Under the pieces are notes generated by a model. The model did not search any database and had not been told where the DNA came from. It saw only the letters and a list, made by a program, of their open reading frames with translations. 44,360 nt of DNA, taken from positions 1-44,360 of the forward strand of contig JAGHIA010000154.1 in assembly GCA_017887445.1 (NCBI GenBank). The letters run 5' to 3'. The stretch's first letter is position 1. Every line of letters begins with the position of its first letter. Positions 8,524 to 16,567 of this stretch are shown here, piece by piece. Source of the DNA: Fusicatenibacter sp. (GTDB lineage Bacteria; Bacillota; Clostridia; Lachnospirales; Lachnospiraceae). The position numbers were made by a program, and so were the translations under genes.

Positions 8524-9612
8524 ATGATTTCAAACCAGATATTGCAGAGCACAGTGGAGGGAATCAAAGCGATCTCCCGGGTGGATCTGTGCGTCACAGA
8601 TGTGGAGGGCAAAGTGCTGGTATCCACATTTCCGGAAACAGAAATCGGAACCGATGCGGTTGTCAGCTTCGCGCAGTCGCAGGCGGATTCTCAGATGATG
8701 AAGAATTATCATTTCTTTAAAGTGTTCGAGGAGCACATTCTCGAGTATATCCTGATCATCCGCGGAAGCAACGACGACAATTATCTGATTGGAAAGATGG
8801 CCACCTTCCAGCTGCAAAGCCTTCTTGTGGCCTACAAGGAGCGGTTTGATAAAGACAACTTTATCAAGAACCTGCTGCTGGATAATCTGCTGCTGGTAGA
8901 TATTTACAACAGAGCAAAGAAATTACATATTGATATTGAGACACGGCGTCTCGTCTTTATCGTGGAGACGGACCCGGACCAGAACAGCGGCTCGCTGGAG
9001 AGCATCCGCAGCCTGTTCGGACCGAAATCGGGAGATTTCATCACCGCCGTGGACGAGAAAAGCATAATTATCGTCAAGGAAGTTGGAGAGGACGAGGATT
9101 ACGCGCAGATGAACAGCGTGGCTGCAGCGATGCTCGATGCAGTCGGCAGAGACGATGAGGGGAAGACACATGTTGCTTACGGTACCATCGTCAGAGAACT
9201 GAAGGAGGTTTCCCGCTCCTACAAGGAAGCCAAGATGGCTATGGATGTGGGAAAGATCTTCTCGGACGAACTGGATATCTATGCATACAGCTCACTGGGG
9301 ATTGGCAGGCTGATCTATCAGCTTCCCATCCCTCTGTGCAAAATGTTCATCAGAGAGATTTTCGGCGACAATTCGCCGGACGACTTTGATGAGGAGACAC
9401 TGACGACCATCAACAAATTCTTTGAAAATTCGCTGAATGTGTCCGAGACCTCGCGTCAGCTGTACATTCACAGGAATACGCTCGTCTACCGGCTGGACAA
9501 GCTGCAGAAGAGCACCGGACTGGATCTGAGGATTTTTGAAGACGCGATCACATTCAAGATCGCCCTTATGGTCGTTCAGTACATGAAGTACATGGAAACG
9601 CTCGATTATTGA
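8524..9612 (+). CDS. PucR/CdaR-family transcriptional regulator
   Basis: Cytoplasmic DNA-binding regulator of 362 residues. The N-terminal third (ISNQILQSTVEGIKAISRVD...) resembles sugar-diacid recognition domains, the middle has a GGDEF-like fold region, and the C-terminus has the PucR-type helix-turn-helix (NVSETSRQLYIHRNTLVYRL) at about residues 305-330. The ATG at 8524 follows AGAGGG at 8510-8515; an upstream start at 8386 lacks a ribosome binding site. The gene just ahead of ftsEX, a position such regulators often hold in Clostridia. The true ligand and target genes are unknown. Confidence 0.8.
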   Translation: MISNQILQSTVEGIKAISRVDLCVTDVEGKVLVSTFPETEIGTDAVVSFAQSQADSQMMKNYHFFKVFEEHILEYILIIRGSNDDNYLIGKMATFQLQSLLVAYKERFDKDNFIKNLLLDNLLLVDIYNRAKKLHIDIETRRLVFIVETDPDQNSGSLESIRSLFGPKSGDFITAVDEKSIIIVKEVGEDEDYAQMNSVAAAMLDAVGRDDEGKTHVAYGTIVRELKEVSRSYKEAKMAMDVGKIFSDELDIYAYSSLGIGRLIYQLPIPLCKMFIREIFGDNSPDDFDEETLTTINKFFENSLNVSETSRQLYIHRNTLVYRLDKLQKSTGLDLRIFEDAITFKIALMVVQYMKYMETLDY

Positions 9613-9620
9613 GCAGCACA

Positions 9621-9647
9621 GTAACGGTTCGGCCGGCGGAATGTTAC
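9621..9647. repeat. Palindromic repeat family A
   Basis: 27-base copy reading GTAACGGTTCGGCC then GGCGGAATGTTAC, in the short gap between the regulator and ftsE. Confidence 0.7.
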
Positions 9648-9698
9648 AAAGTTCAGCCGCGCGGGACTGCTGCGCAGCACCATCAAGGAGGAGTTAAA

Positions 9699-10382
9699 AT
9701 GATTACTTTGGACAGTGTAAGTAAAAGTTACGCGAAGGGGCAGCCTGCTGTCAACAACGTATCCTTACACATTGAGAAGGGGGAATTTGTCTTTATCGTA
9801 GGCAACAGCGGCTCAGGAAAATCGACACTGATCAAGCTGCTGCTGAAGGAACTGGAGCCGACCTCCGGCACAATCAAAGTGAACGGACAGAATCTCAACC
9901 GCATGCGTCGGAGAAAGATTCCCAAATACCGCCGCGGCGTGGGCGTGGTTTTCCAGGATTTCCGTCTGCTGAAAGACAGAAACGTATATGAGAACGTGGC
10001 TTTCGCCCAGCGTGTGATCGAGAAACCCAACCGGGTCATTAAAAAGCGTGTTCCGGAAGTGCTCACGCTGGTCGGACTGGCGGAAAAATACAGATCCTTT
10101 CCCAAGGAGCTGTCCGGCGGCGAGCAGCAGCGTGTGGCTGTGGCCCGCGCCATTGTCAACCGGCCGGATATCCTGCTGGCGGACGAGCCCACAGGAAACC
10201 TGGACCCGGGAAATTCCATGGAGATCATGAAGCTCCTGGATGAGATCAATTCCCGCGGAACAACCGTACTGGTGGTAACCCACAACAGAGAGATCGTCAA
10301 CGCCATGAAAAAGCGCGTCATCACAATGCGCAAGGGCGTGGTGATCAGCGACGAAAGGGAGGGCGAATACCATGAGGCTTAG
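9699..10382 (+). CDS. ftsE: Cell division ATP-binding protein FtsE
   Basis: ABC ATPase that, with FtsX, couples division or elongation to peptidoglycan hydrolase activation. The 227 residues equal the family length. Walker A GNSGSGKST (35-43), signature LSGGEQQR (138-145) and Walker B with LLADEPTGNLD (159-169) are intact. The ATG at 9699 has AAGGAGG at 9685-9691. Its last 11 bases overlap ftsX, so the two are translationally coupled. Confidence 0.96.
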   Translation: MITLDSVSKSYAKGQPAVNNVSLHIEKGEFVFIVGNSGSGKSTLIKLLLKELEPTSGTIKVNGQNLNRMRRRKIPKYRRGVGVVFQDFRLLKDRNVYENVAFAQRVIEKPNRVIKKRVPEVLTLVGLAEKYRSFPKELSGGEQQRVAVARAIVNRPDILLADEPTGNLDPGNSMEIMKLLDEINSRGTTVLVVTHNREIVNAMKKRVITMRKGVVISDEREGEYHEA

Positions 10383-11307
10383 TACACTGGGTTACAGCAT
10401 CAAGCAAGGCGTCAAGAGCATCTGGAGAAACAAGATGTTTTCTCTGGCGTCTGTGGCGACGATGAGCGCGTGTATTTTCCTGTTCAGTATTTTCTACGCG
10501 GTGGTCGTAAACTTCAATTACATTATGAAGAATGTGGAGACTTCGGTAAACATCGTAGTATACTTCGAAGACGGAACAGATCAGGCGGCCATCGACACCA
10601 TCGGCACGCAGATCGCCTCGAAGACTTCTCTGATCAAGCAGATTGATTATGTGTCGGCGGACGAAGCGTGGGATGAGTATATCGGCGAATATCTGAATCT
10701 GGATGAGGACGACGAAGGAGCGCGGGACCGGGCGAAAAACCTGATCAATCCCAACGACAACCCGTTGGCCAATTCCGCCCACTATAATGTTTTCGTCAAC
10801 CGCATCGAGGACCAGGACGCGGTGGTAGAATATATTGAGACGCTGCAGGGCGTTCGCAGCGTCAGCCAGCAGAGAGAGGCCAGCACGACACTGTCCACGC
10901 TGAACCGTGTGGTCGGCTATGTGTCTGTGGCGGTTATTCTGATCCTTCTGGCGGTTTCCATCTTCCTGATCAGCAATACGGTCACGGTGGGTATCTCCGT
11001 CCGCAAGGAGGAGATCGGAATTATGAAACTGATCGGAGCGACGAACCTGTTTGTCCGGGCGCCGTTTCTGATCGAGGGTATGCTGATCGGTCTGGTGGGC
11101 GCCGCGATACCGCTGGCGCTGTTTTATCTGATCTACGGAAACGTGATCAGCTACGCAATGACGAATTTCAGCGCGCTGACCAATCTTATGACTTTCCTTC
11201 CGGTGAACGAGGTGTTCCGCACACTGCTTCCGGTGGGTGTGCTTCTCGGTATCGGTATCGGTCTTGTGGGAAGTATCTTTACGATACGGAAGCATCTGAG
11301 GGTATAG
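10372..11307 (+). CDS. ftsX: Cell division protein FtsX
   Basis: Membrane partner of FtsE. The 311 residues have one transmembrane helix near the N-terminus (SLASVATMSACIFLFSIFYA), an extracellular domain of about 120 residues, and three C-terminal helices, the FtsX topology. The motif VRKEEIGIMKLIGAT is typical. It starts 11 bases inside ftsE. The extracellular loop normally docks a coiled-coil hydrolase or activator, but no such gene follows: a terminator comes next. Confidence 0.95.
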   Translation: MRLSTLGYSIKQGVKSIWRNKMFSLASVATMSACIFLFSIFYAVVVNFNYIMKNVETSVNIVVYFEDGTDQAAIDTIGTQIASKTSLIKQIDYVSADEAWDEYIGEYLNLDEDDEGARDRAKNLINPNDNPLANSAHYNVFVNRIEDQDAVVEYIETLQGVRSVSQQREASTTLSTLNRVVGYVSVAVILILLAVSIFLISNTVTVGISVRKEEIGIMKLIGATNLFVRAPFLIEGMLIGLVGAAIPLALFYLIYGNVISYAMTNFSALTNLMTFLPVNEVFRTLLPVGVLLGIGIGLVGSIFTIRKHLRV

Positions 11308-11361
11308 TGTGTTTTAAACGGTTCAGAAAAACGGATTGTCGTCATATAATTTGATTCAGGG

Positions 11362-11414
11362 GGCTGTCTCGGTGGTTAGGTGAAAGATAAACCTGCCACG
11401 GGACAGCCTTTTTT
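11362..11414 (+). terminator. Rho-independent terminator after ftsX
   Basis: GGCTGTC...GGACAGCC stem with an inner GTGG/CCAC and AGGT/ACCT, followed by TTTTTT. It separates ftsEX from the protease gene. Confidence 0.9.
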
Positions 11415-11448
11415 AAAAAGAAATGCGGACGGTGAAGTGTGTTTGAAC

Positions 11449-11529
11449 GTAACGGCTCAGCTACGCTGAACGGTTACGATTGAAAACTGCAGGAATGGAT
11501 CGTAACCGTTCAGCTGACTGAACAGTTAC
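11449..11529. repeat. Two family A palindromes in tandem
   Basis: Copies at 11449-11477 (GTAACGGCTCAGC ... GCTGAACGGTTAC) and 11502-11529 (GTAACCGTTCAGC ... CTGAACAGTTAC) are separated by 24 bases containing TGAAAACTGCAGGAATGG. The two copies can also pair with each other. Confidence 0.85.
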
Positions 11530-11578
11530 AACGGATCTGCAGGCATGTTTCAGGCGTCTGCGGAAAACAGGAGAGGCT

Positions 11579-12862
11579 ATGAACGAAGAATTGAAGCAAA
11601 CGGACGGGCAGGAACTGTCCGGGGAAGAGCTAAGGGAGCTGGAGAATCTGCAGATTCTGTGCGGCAATAAGAAGAGAGAGAGAAAGGATCTGCGAAAAAA
11701 TATCAAGCCGTTTCTGGCAGGGGCGGCGGCGATGCTGGCGGTTCTGGCAGTGGTTTGGCTGGTAAAGCAGACCGTGTGGCTTCCCGGCGCAACGGATACG
11801 CCCACCAGTATTCAGACGGATACGAAGATCCGCGCCATCGAGCGGCTGATCGACATGGTTTACGTCGGTGATAAAGACGAGGAAGCGCTGGCGGAGGGCA
11901 TGTACCGGGGACTTATCAGCGGTCTTGGTGACCGGTACGCGGATTACTACACGGAGGAAGAGTACGAGGAGCTCTTATCGTCCCAGGAAGGCTATTATGA
12001 GGGCGTGGGGATTACCATAGGAGTGCCTGAGACTGACGCGGGGGAGGGCCTGGAGATCATAGAAGTCAAGGAGGACTCTCCGGCGGCAAAGGCCGGGATC
12101 CAGGCAGGCGACCGGCTGCTGGCGGTCAACCAGACGGATGTGACAGGCCTGACAGTGACGGAGACAGCGGCTTTGATCCGCTATGCCAAAGAGGAGACGA
12201 TCACCCTGACGCTGCTGCGGGAGAGTGAGGACGCGCAGATTTCTGTGGAAGTCACCAGGGAAAAGCTGGAGACGGACACGGTGGCCGGAAAAATGCTCAA
12301 CGATACGGACGGATACCTGGCCATCAGCCAGTTTACCGGTCTGACCTCCGGGCAGTTTCAGTCCGTGTTGGAACAGCTGCAGGAGCAGGGGATGCAGAAG
12401 CTGCTCATTGACCTGCGGGGAAATCCGGGAGGTCTGCTGAACGCCGTGTGCGATACGCTGCGGCAGATCCTTCCGGAGGGGCTGATCGTCTACACGGAGG
12501 ATAAACAGGGAAACCGGGAGGAATACACCTGCGAAGGTGAAACGCCCCTTTCCATTCCGCTGGTGGTGCTGGTGGACGAAAACACGGCCAGCGCGGCGGA
12601 GATTTTTACCGGAGCCGTCAAGGATTACGGGATCGGGACCATCGTAGGCCAGCAGACGTTCGGAAAGGGAATTGTGCAGGATTTTTATGGACTGCCCGAT
12701 GGGAGCGTCGTCAAGCTGACGGTGGCTCATTATTACACGCCGAAAGGAAACGATATCCACGGGGTGGGAATCGAGCCGGATGTGGATGTGGAGCAGCCCA
12801 AGGATGAGGAAAACGATCTGCAGCTGCAAAAGGCGTTGGAGATCCTCGCGGCCATGGAATAA
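11579..12862 (+). CDS. S41-family C-terminal processing protease (CtpA-like)
   Basis: Serine protease of 427 residues. There is a short cytoplasmic tail, one membrane anchor (about 44-62), a PDZ domain (about 135-215, with AGIQAGDRLLAVN) and the S41 catalytic domain. The Ser/Lys dyad is visible as ENTASAAE (Ser338) and TFGKG (Lys363). It probably faces the outside and processes envelope proteins, perhaps division hydrolases given ftsEX upstream. The ATG at 11579 has AGGAGAG just before it. A terminator and two repeats lie between it and ftsX. Confidence 0.92.
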   Translation: MNEELKQTDGQELSGEELRELENLQILCGNKKRERKDLRKNIKPFLAGAAAMLAVLAVVWLVKQTVWLPGATDTPTSIQTDTKIRAIERLIDMVYVGDKDEEALAEGMYRGLISGLGDRYADYYTEEEYEELLSSQEGYYEGVGITIGVPETDAGEGLEIIEVKEDSPAAKAGIQAGDRLLAVNQTDVTGLTVTETAALIRYAKEETITLTLLRESEDAQISVEVTREKLETDTVAGKMLNDTDGYLAISQFTGLTSGQFQSVLEQLQEQGMQKLLIDLRGNPGGLLNAVCDTLRQILPEGLIVYTEDKQGNREEYTCEGETPLSIPLVVLVDENTASAAEIFTGAVKDYGIGTIVGQQTFGKGIVQDFYGLPDGSVVKLTVAHYYTPKGNDIHGVGIEPDVDVEQPKDEENDLQLQKALEILAAME

Positions 12863-12931
12863 GGCGGTTTTTGAAACTACAATCTGTCATATGGAACATT
12901 CAGAAAACAGTTTTTGAAAATACATTTTATA

Positions 12932-12960
12932 TTGATAATTGCAGCGGGCGATGGTATGAT
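12932..12960 (+). promoter_or_regulatory. Promoter for the DegV-family gene
   Basis: TTGATA (12932-12937), 17 bases, TATGAT (12955-12960). Predicted start of transcription is about 12967, only some 7 bases before the long inverted repeat, so the transcript would begin with a very strong hairpin. Confidence 0.8.
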
Positions 12961-12973
12961 AAACACATATCAA

Positions 12974-13121
12974 GATGTCAAGGTCAAAAGCTGGCGCCCG
13001 CGAACGGGTTCTGAAAATTCACACATTTGCAGGAACCCTAAACCTTAGAGGTTCTTGGGTTCCGAAACCGTGTGAATTTTCAGAAACCGTTCGAGGGCGC
13101 CGGCTTTTGACCTTGACATCC
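12974..13121. mobile_element. MITE-like inverted-repeat element in the degV leader
   Basis: The outer arms (about 12974-13025 and 13069-13120) are reverse complements over about 52 bases with only about three mismatches; an inner GGAACCC/GGGTTCC stem adds to this. TATCAA precedes it at 12968-12973 and recurs at 13122-13127, as expected for a target-site duplication. It encodes no protein. It lies between the promoter and the ribosome binding site of the next gene. A 13-base match to its end also occurs at 20237-20249. Non-autonomous element status is inferred. Confidence 0.75.
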
Positions 13122-13160
13122 TATCAAAAAAGAACAATCATTGCAGGAGGGAAAGCGGAT

Positions 13161-14030
13161 ATGAAGGAATATATCATTACCACAGACGATACCTGTGATA
13201 TGCCGGAGTCTTTTTACGAGGAGCATCAGATTCCCTATGTGAGCCTGAAGTGTATGGTAAACGGCCAGACGTTTGATAAAGAACACAGGGCGGATCCCCA
13301 TGCGTTTTATGAGTGGATGCGCTCCGGCGCGATGCCGACCACCTCGCAGGTGAATGCGGAGGACGTGAAGGAGTGCTGGCTCCCCTATGTGGAGCAGGGA
13401 TTTGATATTCTGCATCTTGGGTTCTCTTCGGGACTCAGCGGAAGCTGCAACAGCGCCCGGATTGCCGCGGAGGAACTGATGGAGGAACACCCGGGGGTGA
13501 CCATCCGGGTGGTGGATTCTCTCTGCGCTTCCATGGGCGAAGGGCTTTTGCTCTACTACGCGGCGAAGCAGAAGGAGGAGGGCAAGTCCCTGGAGCAGAC
13601 GGCAGAGTTTCTGGAGGAAAACAAACTTCATCTGTGCCATGTGTTCACGGTGGACGATCTGTTCCATCTGCACCGCGGCGGACGTGTGTCCAAGCTGAGC
13701 GCCATTGTGGGAACCATGGTGGGTATTAAGCCGATGCTCCATGTGGACGACGAAGGCCATCTGATCCTTCTGTCCAAGACGAGAGGCCGCAAGCGCGCGC
13801 TGACGGAGCTGGTGAAGATGATGGATGAGCGCGTGGGAAGCTACCGTGACAAAAACCAGGCAGTGTTTATCAGCCATGGGGACTGCGAGGAGGACGCGCG
13901 GCTGGTGGCGGATCTGGTGCGGGAGAAATATCACATTGAGGATATCCGGTTCAACACCATCGGAGCCACCATCGGAGCCCATGCAGGCCCGGGAACTGTG
14001 GCGCTGTTTTTCCTGGGAGAAAAACGGTAG
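13161..14030 (+). CDS. DegV-family fatty-acid-binding protein
   Basis: DegV proteins bind fatty acids; in Firmicutes the FakB members present them to the kinase FakA for phosphorylation. The 289 residues show TTDDTCDMP at the start, TSQVN, the SGLSGSCNSA motif, VVDSLCASMGEGLL and KPMLHVDDEGHL, the family pattern. The ATG at 13161 has AGGAGGG at about 13145-13151. The reading frame stays open back to 12975 only because it runs through the MITE-like element, so that longer start is rejected. No FakA kinase gene is nearby. Confidence 0.9.
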   Translation: MKEYIITTDDTCDMPESFYEEHQIPYVSLKCMVNGQTFDKEHRADPHAFYEWMRSGAMPTTSQVNAEDVKECWLPYVEQGFDILHLGFSSGLSGSCNSARIAAEELMEEHPGVTIRVVDSLCASMGEGLLLYYAAKQKEEGKSLEQTAEFLEENKLHLCHVFTVDDLFHLHRGGRVSKLSAIVGTMVGIKPMLHVDDEGHLILLSKTRGRKRALTELVKMMDERVGSYRDKNQAVFISHGDCEEDARLVADLVREKYHIEDIRFNTIGATIGAHAGPGTVALFFLGEKR

Positions 14031-14075
14031 CGGGACGTAAAACCGCTTTGCGACGGGCCGGATGCCTGCAGGCGT

Positions 14076-14112
14076 TACGTTTTCATACGGCTGTGCGGGA
14101 AATGCACAGACC
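14076..14112 (-). repeat. Dispersed repeat family B, copy 3 (reversed)
   Basis: Read on the minus strand it gives GGTCTGTGCA, a short loop, GCACAGCC and GTATGAAAACGTA, matching copies 1, 2 and 4. Confidence 0.72.
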
Positions 14113-14129
14113 TGGTGGAGGAGTTATGT

Positions 14130-14208
14130 GAGGACGTTCTTTAACGTGTGTCTGAAAATCGTAGGAATAGATTTTCAGACACACGTTAAAGAACGCCCTC
14201 ATTTTTTT
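14130..14208 (+). terminator. Very long hairpin with T-run after degV
   Basis: Arms of about 31 bases (14130-14160 and 14170-14200) pair with one mismatch around a 9-base loop, followed by ATTTTTTT. It works as a terminator by form, but the stem is far longer than needed. Confidence 0.8.
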
Positions 14209-14389
14209 CAGGCAGGACGGACTTGCCAGGCGGCCGCGCGGATTTTGGCCTGTACTGTCGTTTGCCGTGTACAAAAGAGATATTTTGTATCAAAAACCGT
14301 ACAATCAGGGAAAAAGTATGGTGTATGTTTGCATTTTTTCGTACACTATGATAAGATGATTATAATTACGCACAAGGCAGGGAAATAAA

Positions 14390-14965
14390 ATGCTTGTATT
14401 AGGGTTGGGGATCGTTGGATTTTTCTGTTACTTTCTCTATGATGAGAACAGTGTGAAAAAAATCGCAGGATGGATGGGTTCACTGTTTCTGGTTGGAAGC
14501 ATTCTGCTGGTAGCCGCGACGGGGATTCTGTTCTGGAAAAACAGGGAAGGAATGTTCCGGACGCCGGTTGACAAAGCCTGGATGGCAGGAGGCGTCTTTT
14601 TTCTGTGTCTTCTGGTGTACACGTTGTTTTTTGCCCTGCCCTTTGAAGCGACATACGTTGAGGAAAGCAAATACCGGGAGGCTTATACGGAGGGAATCTA
14701 TGCTCTGTGTCGCCATCCTGGTGTTTTATGGTTTGGAGGCGTTTATCTGTGCGCGGGAGCGCTGTGGGAAAGCCTGGAGGGGACGGTGTTTGCCGTTGCG
14801 GTGGTGCTTTTGAACATTCTCTACGCGGCGTTCCAGGACGTGTACAGCTTTCCGCGGACCTTTTCCAATTATGAGGAATACAAAAAGACCACCCCGTTTC
14901 TGATTCCGAACCGGGGAAGCATAAGACGTTGTCAGGAGACCTGGAGAGGAGCAGGGAGAAAATGA
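14390..14965 (+). CDS. Small membrane protein, isoprenylcysteine/phospholipid methyltransferase-like
   Basis: 191 residues with about four to five hydrophobic helices. The C-terminal half carries the pattern of the ICMT/PEMT membrane methyltransferase superfamily: ALCRHPGVLWFGG (Arg-His-Pro), then FPRTFSNYEEYKKTTPFLIPN. It would methylate a lipid or protein at the membrane using S-adenosylmethionine, but the substrate is unknown. GCAGGGA lies just before the ATG. Its stop overlaps the next start as ATGA (14962-14965), so the pair is translationally coupled. Confidence 0.6.
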   Translation: MLVLGLGIVGFFCYFLYDENSVKKIAGWMGSLFLVGSILLVAATGILFWKNREGMFRTPVDKAWMAGGVFFLCLLVYTLFFALPFEATYVEESKYREAYTEGIYALCRHPGVLWFGGVYLCAGALWESLEGTVFAVAVVLLNILYAAFQDVYSFPRTFSNYEEYKKTTPFLIPNRGSIRRCQETWRGAGRK

Positions 14966-16563
14966 GTCTTTCAGAAAAGCTGAAGGAACGGCGGTATCAG
15001 GAAATCTGGGACCAGTACTGCGGATTTCTGGATCTGTCCATCGAGGAATATATGAAGATCCAGCGCAGACTGATGGAAGAGCAGATTCAGATGTGGTCCA
15101 ACTGCGAGCTTGGCCGTTCTATTTTAAAAGGGAAAAAACCAAAAACCATCGAGGACTTCCGCAAAATGGTACCGCTGACGACCTACGAGGACTACGCGGA
15201 TATCCTTCTGCAGAAGCGGACGGAGACGCTGCCGGGAAATCCGGTGATCTGGATCCAGACCACCTGGGAGGGCGGCCGCCATCCCATCAAGCTGGCGCCC
15301 TACACAAGAAGTATGCTGGATGTCTACAGAAACAACGTGATCGCGTGTCTGATCCTGTCCACCAGCCATGAAAGAGGAAAATTCGATATCTCGGACACGG
15401 ACAAGATCCTGTATGGACTTGCACCGCTGCCGTTCGCCACAGGTCTGTTTCCCCTGGCGCTCAACGAAGAGATCGGAATCCAGTTTCTCCCCGCGGTGAA
15501 GGACGCTGTAAACATGTCCTTCAGCGAGCGGAACAAGGTGGGGTTCAAAATGGCCATGCAGAAGGACCTGGAGTTTTTCTTCGGACTTGGCAGCGTGGCT
15601 TACGCAGTCAGCTTAAGCCTTGCCTCCATGTCCGGAAAAAGCGGGATCAGCCTGAAAGACCTGGTGAAATATAAGCCTTCCATGCTTCTGCGCATCCTGA
15701 AGGCGAAACAGAGGTGCAAGAAAGAAAACCGGCCGCTGAAGCCGAAGGATCTGTTCCGGCTGAAAGGTTTTATGGTGGCCGGAACAGATAACTGGTGCTA
15801 CAAGGACGACCTGGAGGATCTGTGGGGCATTCGTCCCATGGAGCTGTTCGCGGGAACGGAGCCGTCCATTTCCGGAACGGAGACATGGACGAGAAACGGA
15901 ATGTATTTCTTCCCGGATACCAGCTTTTACGAGTTTATCCCGGAGGAGGATATGCTGAAAAACCTGGAAGACCCGTCCTTCGTTCCAAGAACGTTCCTGA
16001 TGGATGAGGTTGTGCCGGGAGAAAAATATGAGATTGTGATCACCCTGTTTAAGGGCGGCGCCTTCGCCAGATACCGTGTCGGGGATACCTACCGCTGCGT
16101 GGGCCTGCAGAACCGGGAGGATCACACGCGGATTCCACGTTTCGAGTATGTGGACCGGGTGCCCAACATTATCGATATCGCTGGGTTTACCCGTATTTCC
16201 GAGAATGGCATCCAAAGCGTGATCAGTCTTTCCGGACAGCCGGTGACCCACTGGACGGCCACGAAGGAATATAACGAAAACAACCGGCCGTACCTGCACC
16301 TTTACATAGAGATTGAGCGGAACGCGCTGATCAGCCACGCGGTGACGGCAGAGATCATGAAAAGCCTGCTCACCACCTACTTTAAATATATCGACCAGGA
16401 TTACCGGGACCTGAAAAAGATCCTCGGGATGGACCCGCTGCGCGTGACGATCCTAAGGTGCGGCACCTTTGAGAAATACCGGGAGAAAAAAGGGAAAATG
16501 ATCGGAAAGATGAGTCCCTCCCCTTACGAACTGAAAGAATTACTGGAACTACAGAGAGGATAA
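14962..16563 (+). CDS. GH3 auxin-responsive-promoter family protein (acyl-adenylating)
   Basis: 533 residues resembling the GH3 family, ATP-using enzymes that in plants join amino acids to hormones such as auxin; bacterial roles are little known. Visible are TTYEDYADIL, ELFAGTEPSISGTETW, the ARYRVGDTYRCVG motif (YRxGD) and YVDRVPNIIDIAGFTRISE. The usual SSGT-type nucleotide loop reads TTWEGGRHPIK here, so the first motif is atypical. Sits between the methyltransferase-like gene (4-base overlap) and the GGDEF/HD-GYP gene (4-base gap), so the three form one operon. Confidence 0.75.
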   Translation: MSLSEKLKERRYQEIWDQYCGFLDLSIEEYMKIQRRLMEEQIQMWSNCELGRSILKGKKPKTIEDFRKMVPLTTYEDYADILLQKRTETLPGNPVIWIQTTWEGGRHPIKLAPYTRSMLDVYRNNVIACLILSTSHERGKFDISDTDKILYGLAPLPFATGLFPLALNEEIGIQFLPAVKDAVNMSFSERNKVGFKMAMQKDLEFFFGLGSVAYAVSLSLASMSGKSGISLKDLVKYKPSMLLRILKAKQRCKKENRPLKPKDLFRLKGFMVAGTDNWCYKDDLEDLWGIRPMELFAGTEPSISGTETWTRNGMYFFPDTSFYEFIPEEDMLKNLEDPSFVPRTFLMDEVVPGEKYEIVITLFKGGAFARYRVGDTYRCVGLQNREDHTRIPRFEYVDRVPNIIDIAGFTRISENGIQSVISLSGQPVTHWTATKEYNENNRPYLHLYIEIERNALISHAVTAEIMKSLLTTYFKYIDQDYRDLKKILGMDPLRVTILRCGTFEKYREKKGKMIGKMSPSPYELKELLELQRG

Positions 16564-16567
16564 GGCC

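Larger units (their letters stand above)
14031..14389. other. Intergenic region with reversed repeat B and a long hairpin
   Basis: 359 bases without a gene. It starts with a fragment like family C (GGGCCGGATGC near 14056), then a reversed family B copy (14076-14112), then the long hairpin terminator (14130-14208). The remaining AT-rich part must hold the promoter of the next operon; TATGAT at 14347 and TATAAT at 14361 are candidates but neither has a well-spaced -35. Confidence 0.6.

Noticed and set aside
11322-11350. Promoter with TATAAT at 11345 after ftsX
   Set aside because: No acceptable -35 at 16-18 bases, and a terminator begins 12 bases later.
12975-13160. N-terminal extension of the DegV gene
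   Set aside because: It would translate the MITE-like inverted repeat; the strong ribosome binding site is at 13145-13151.
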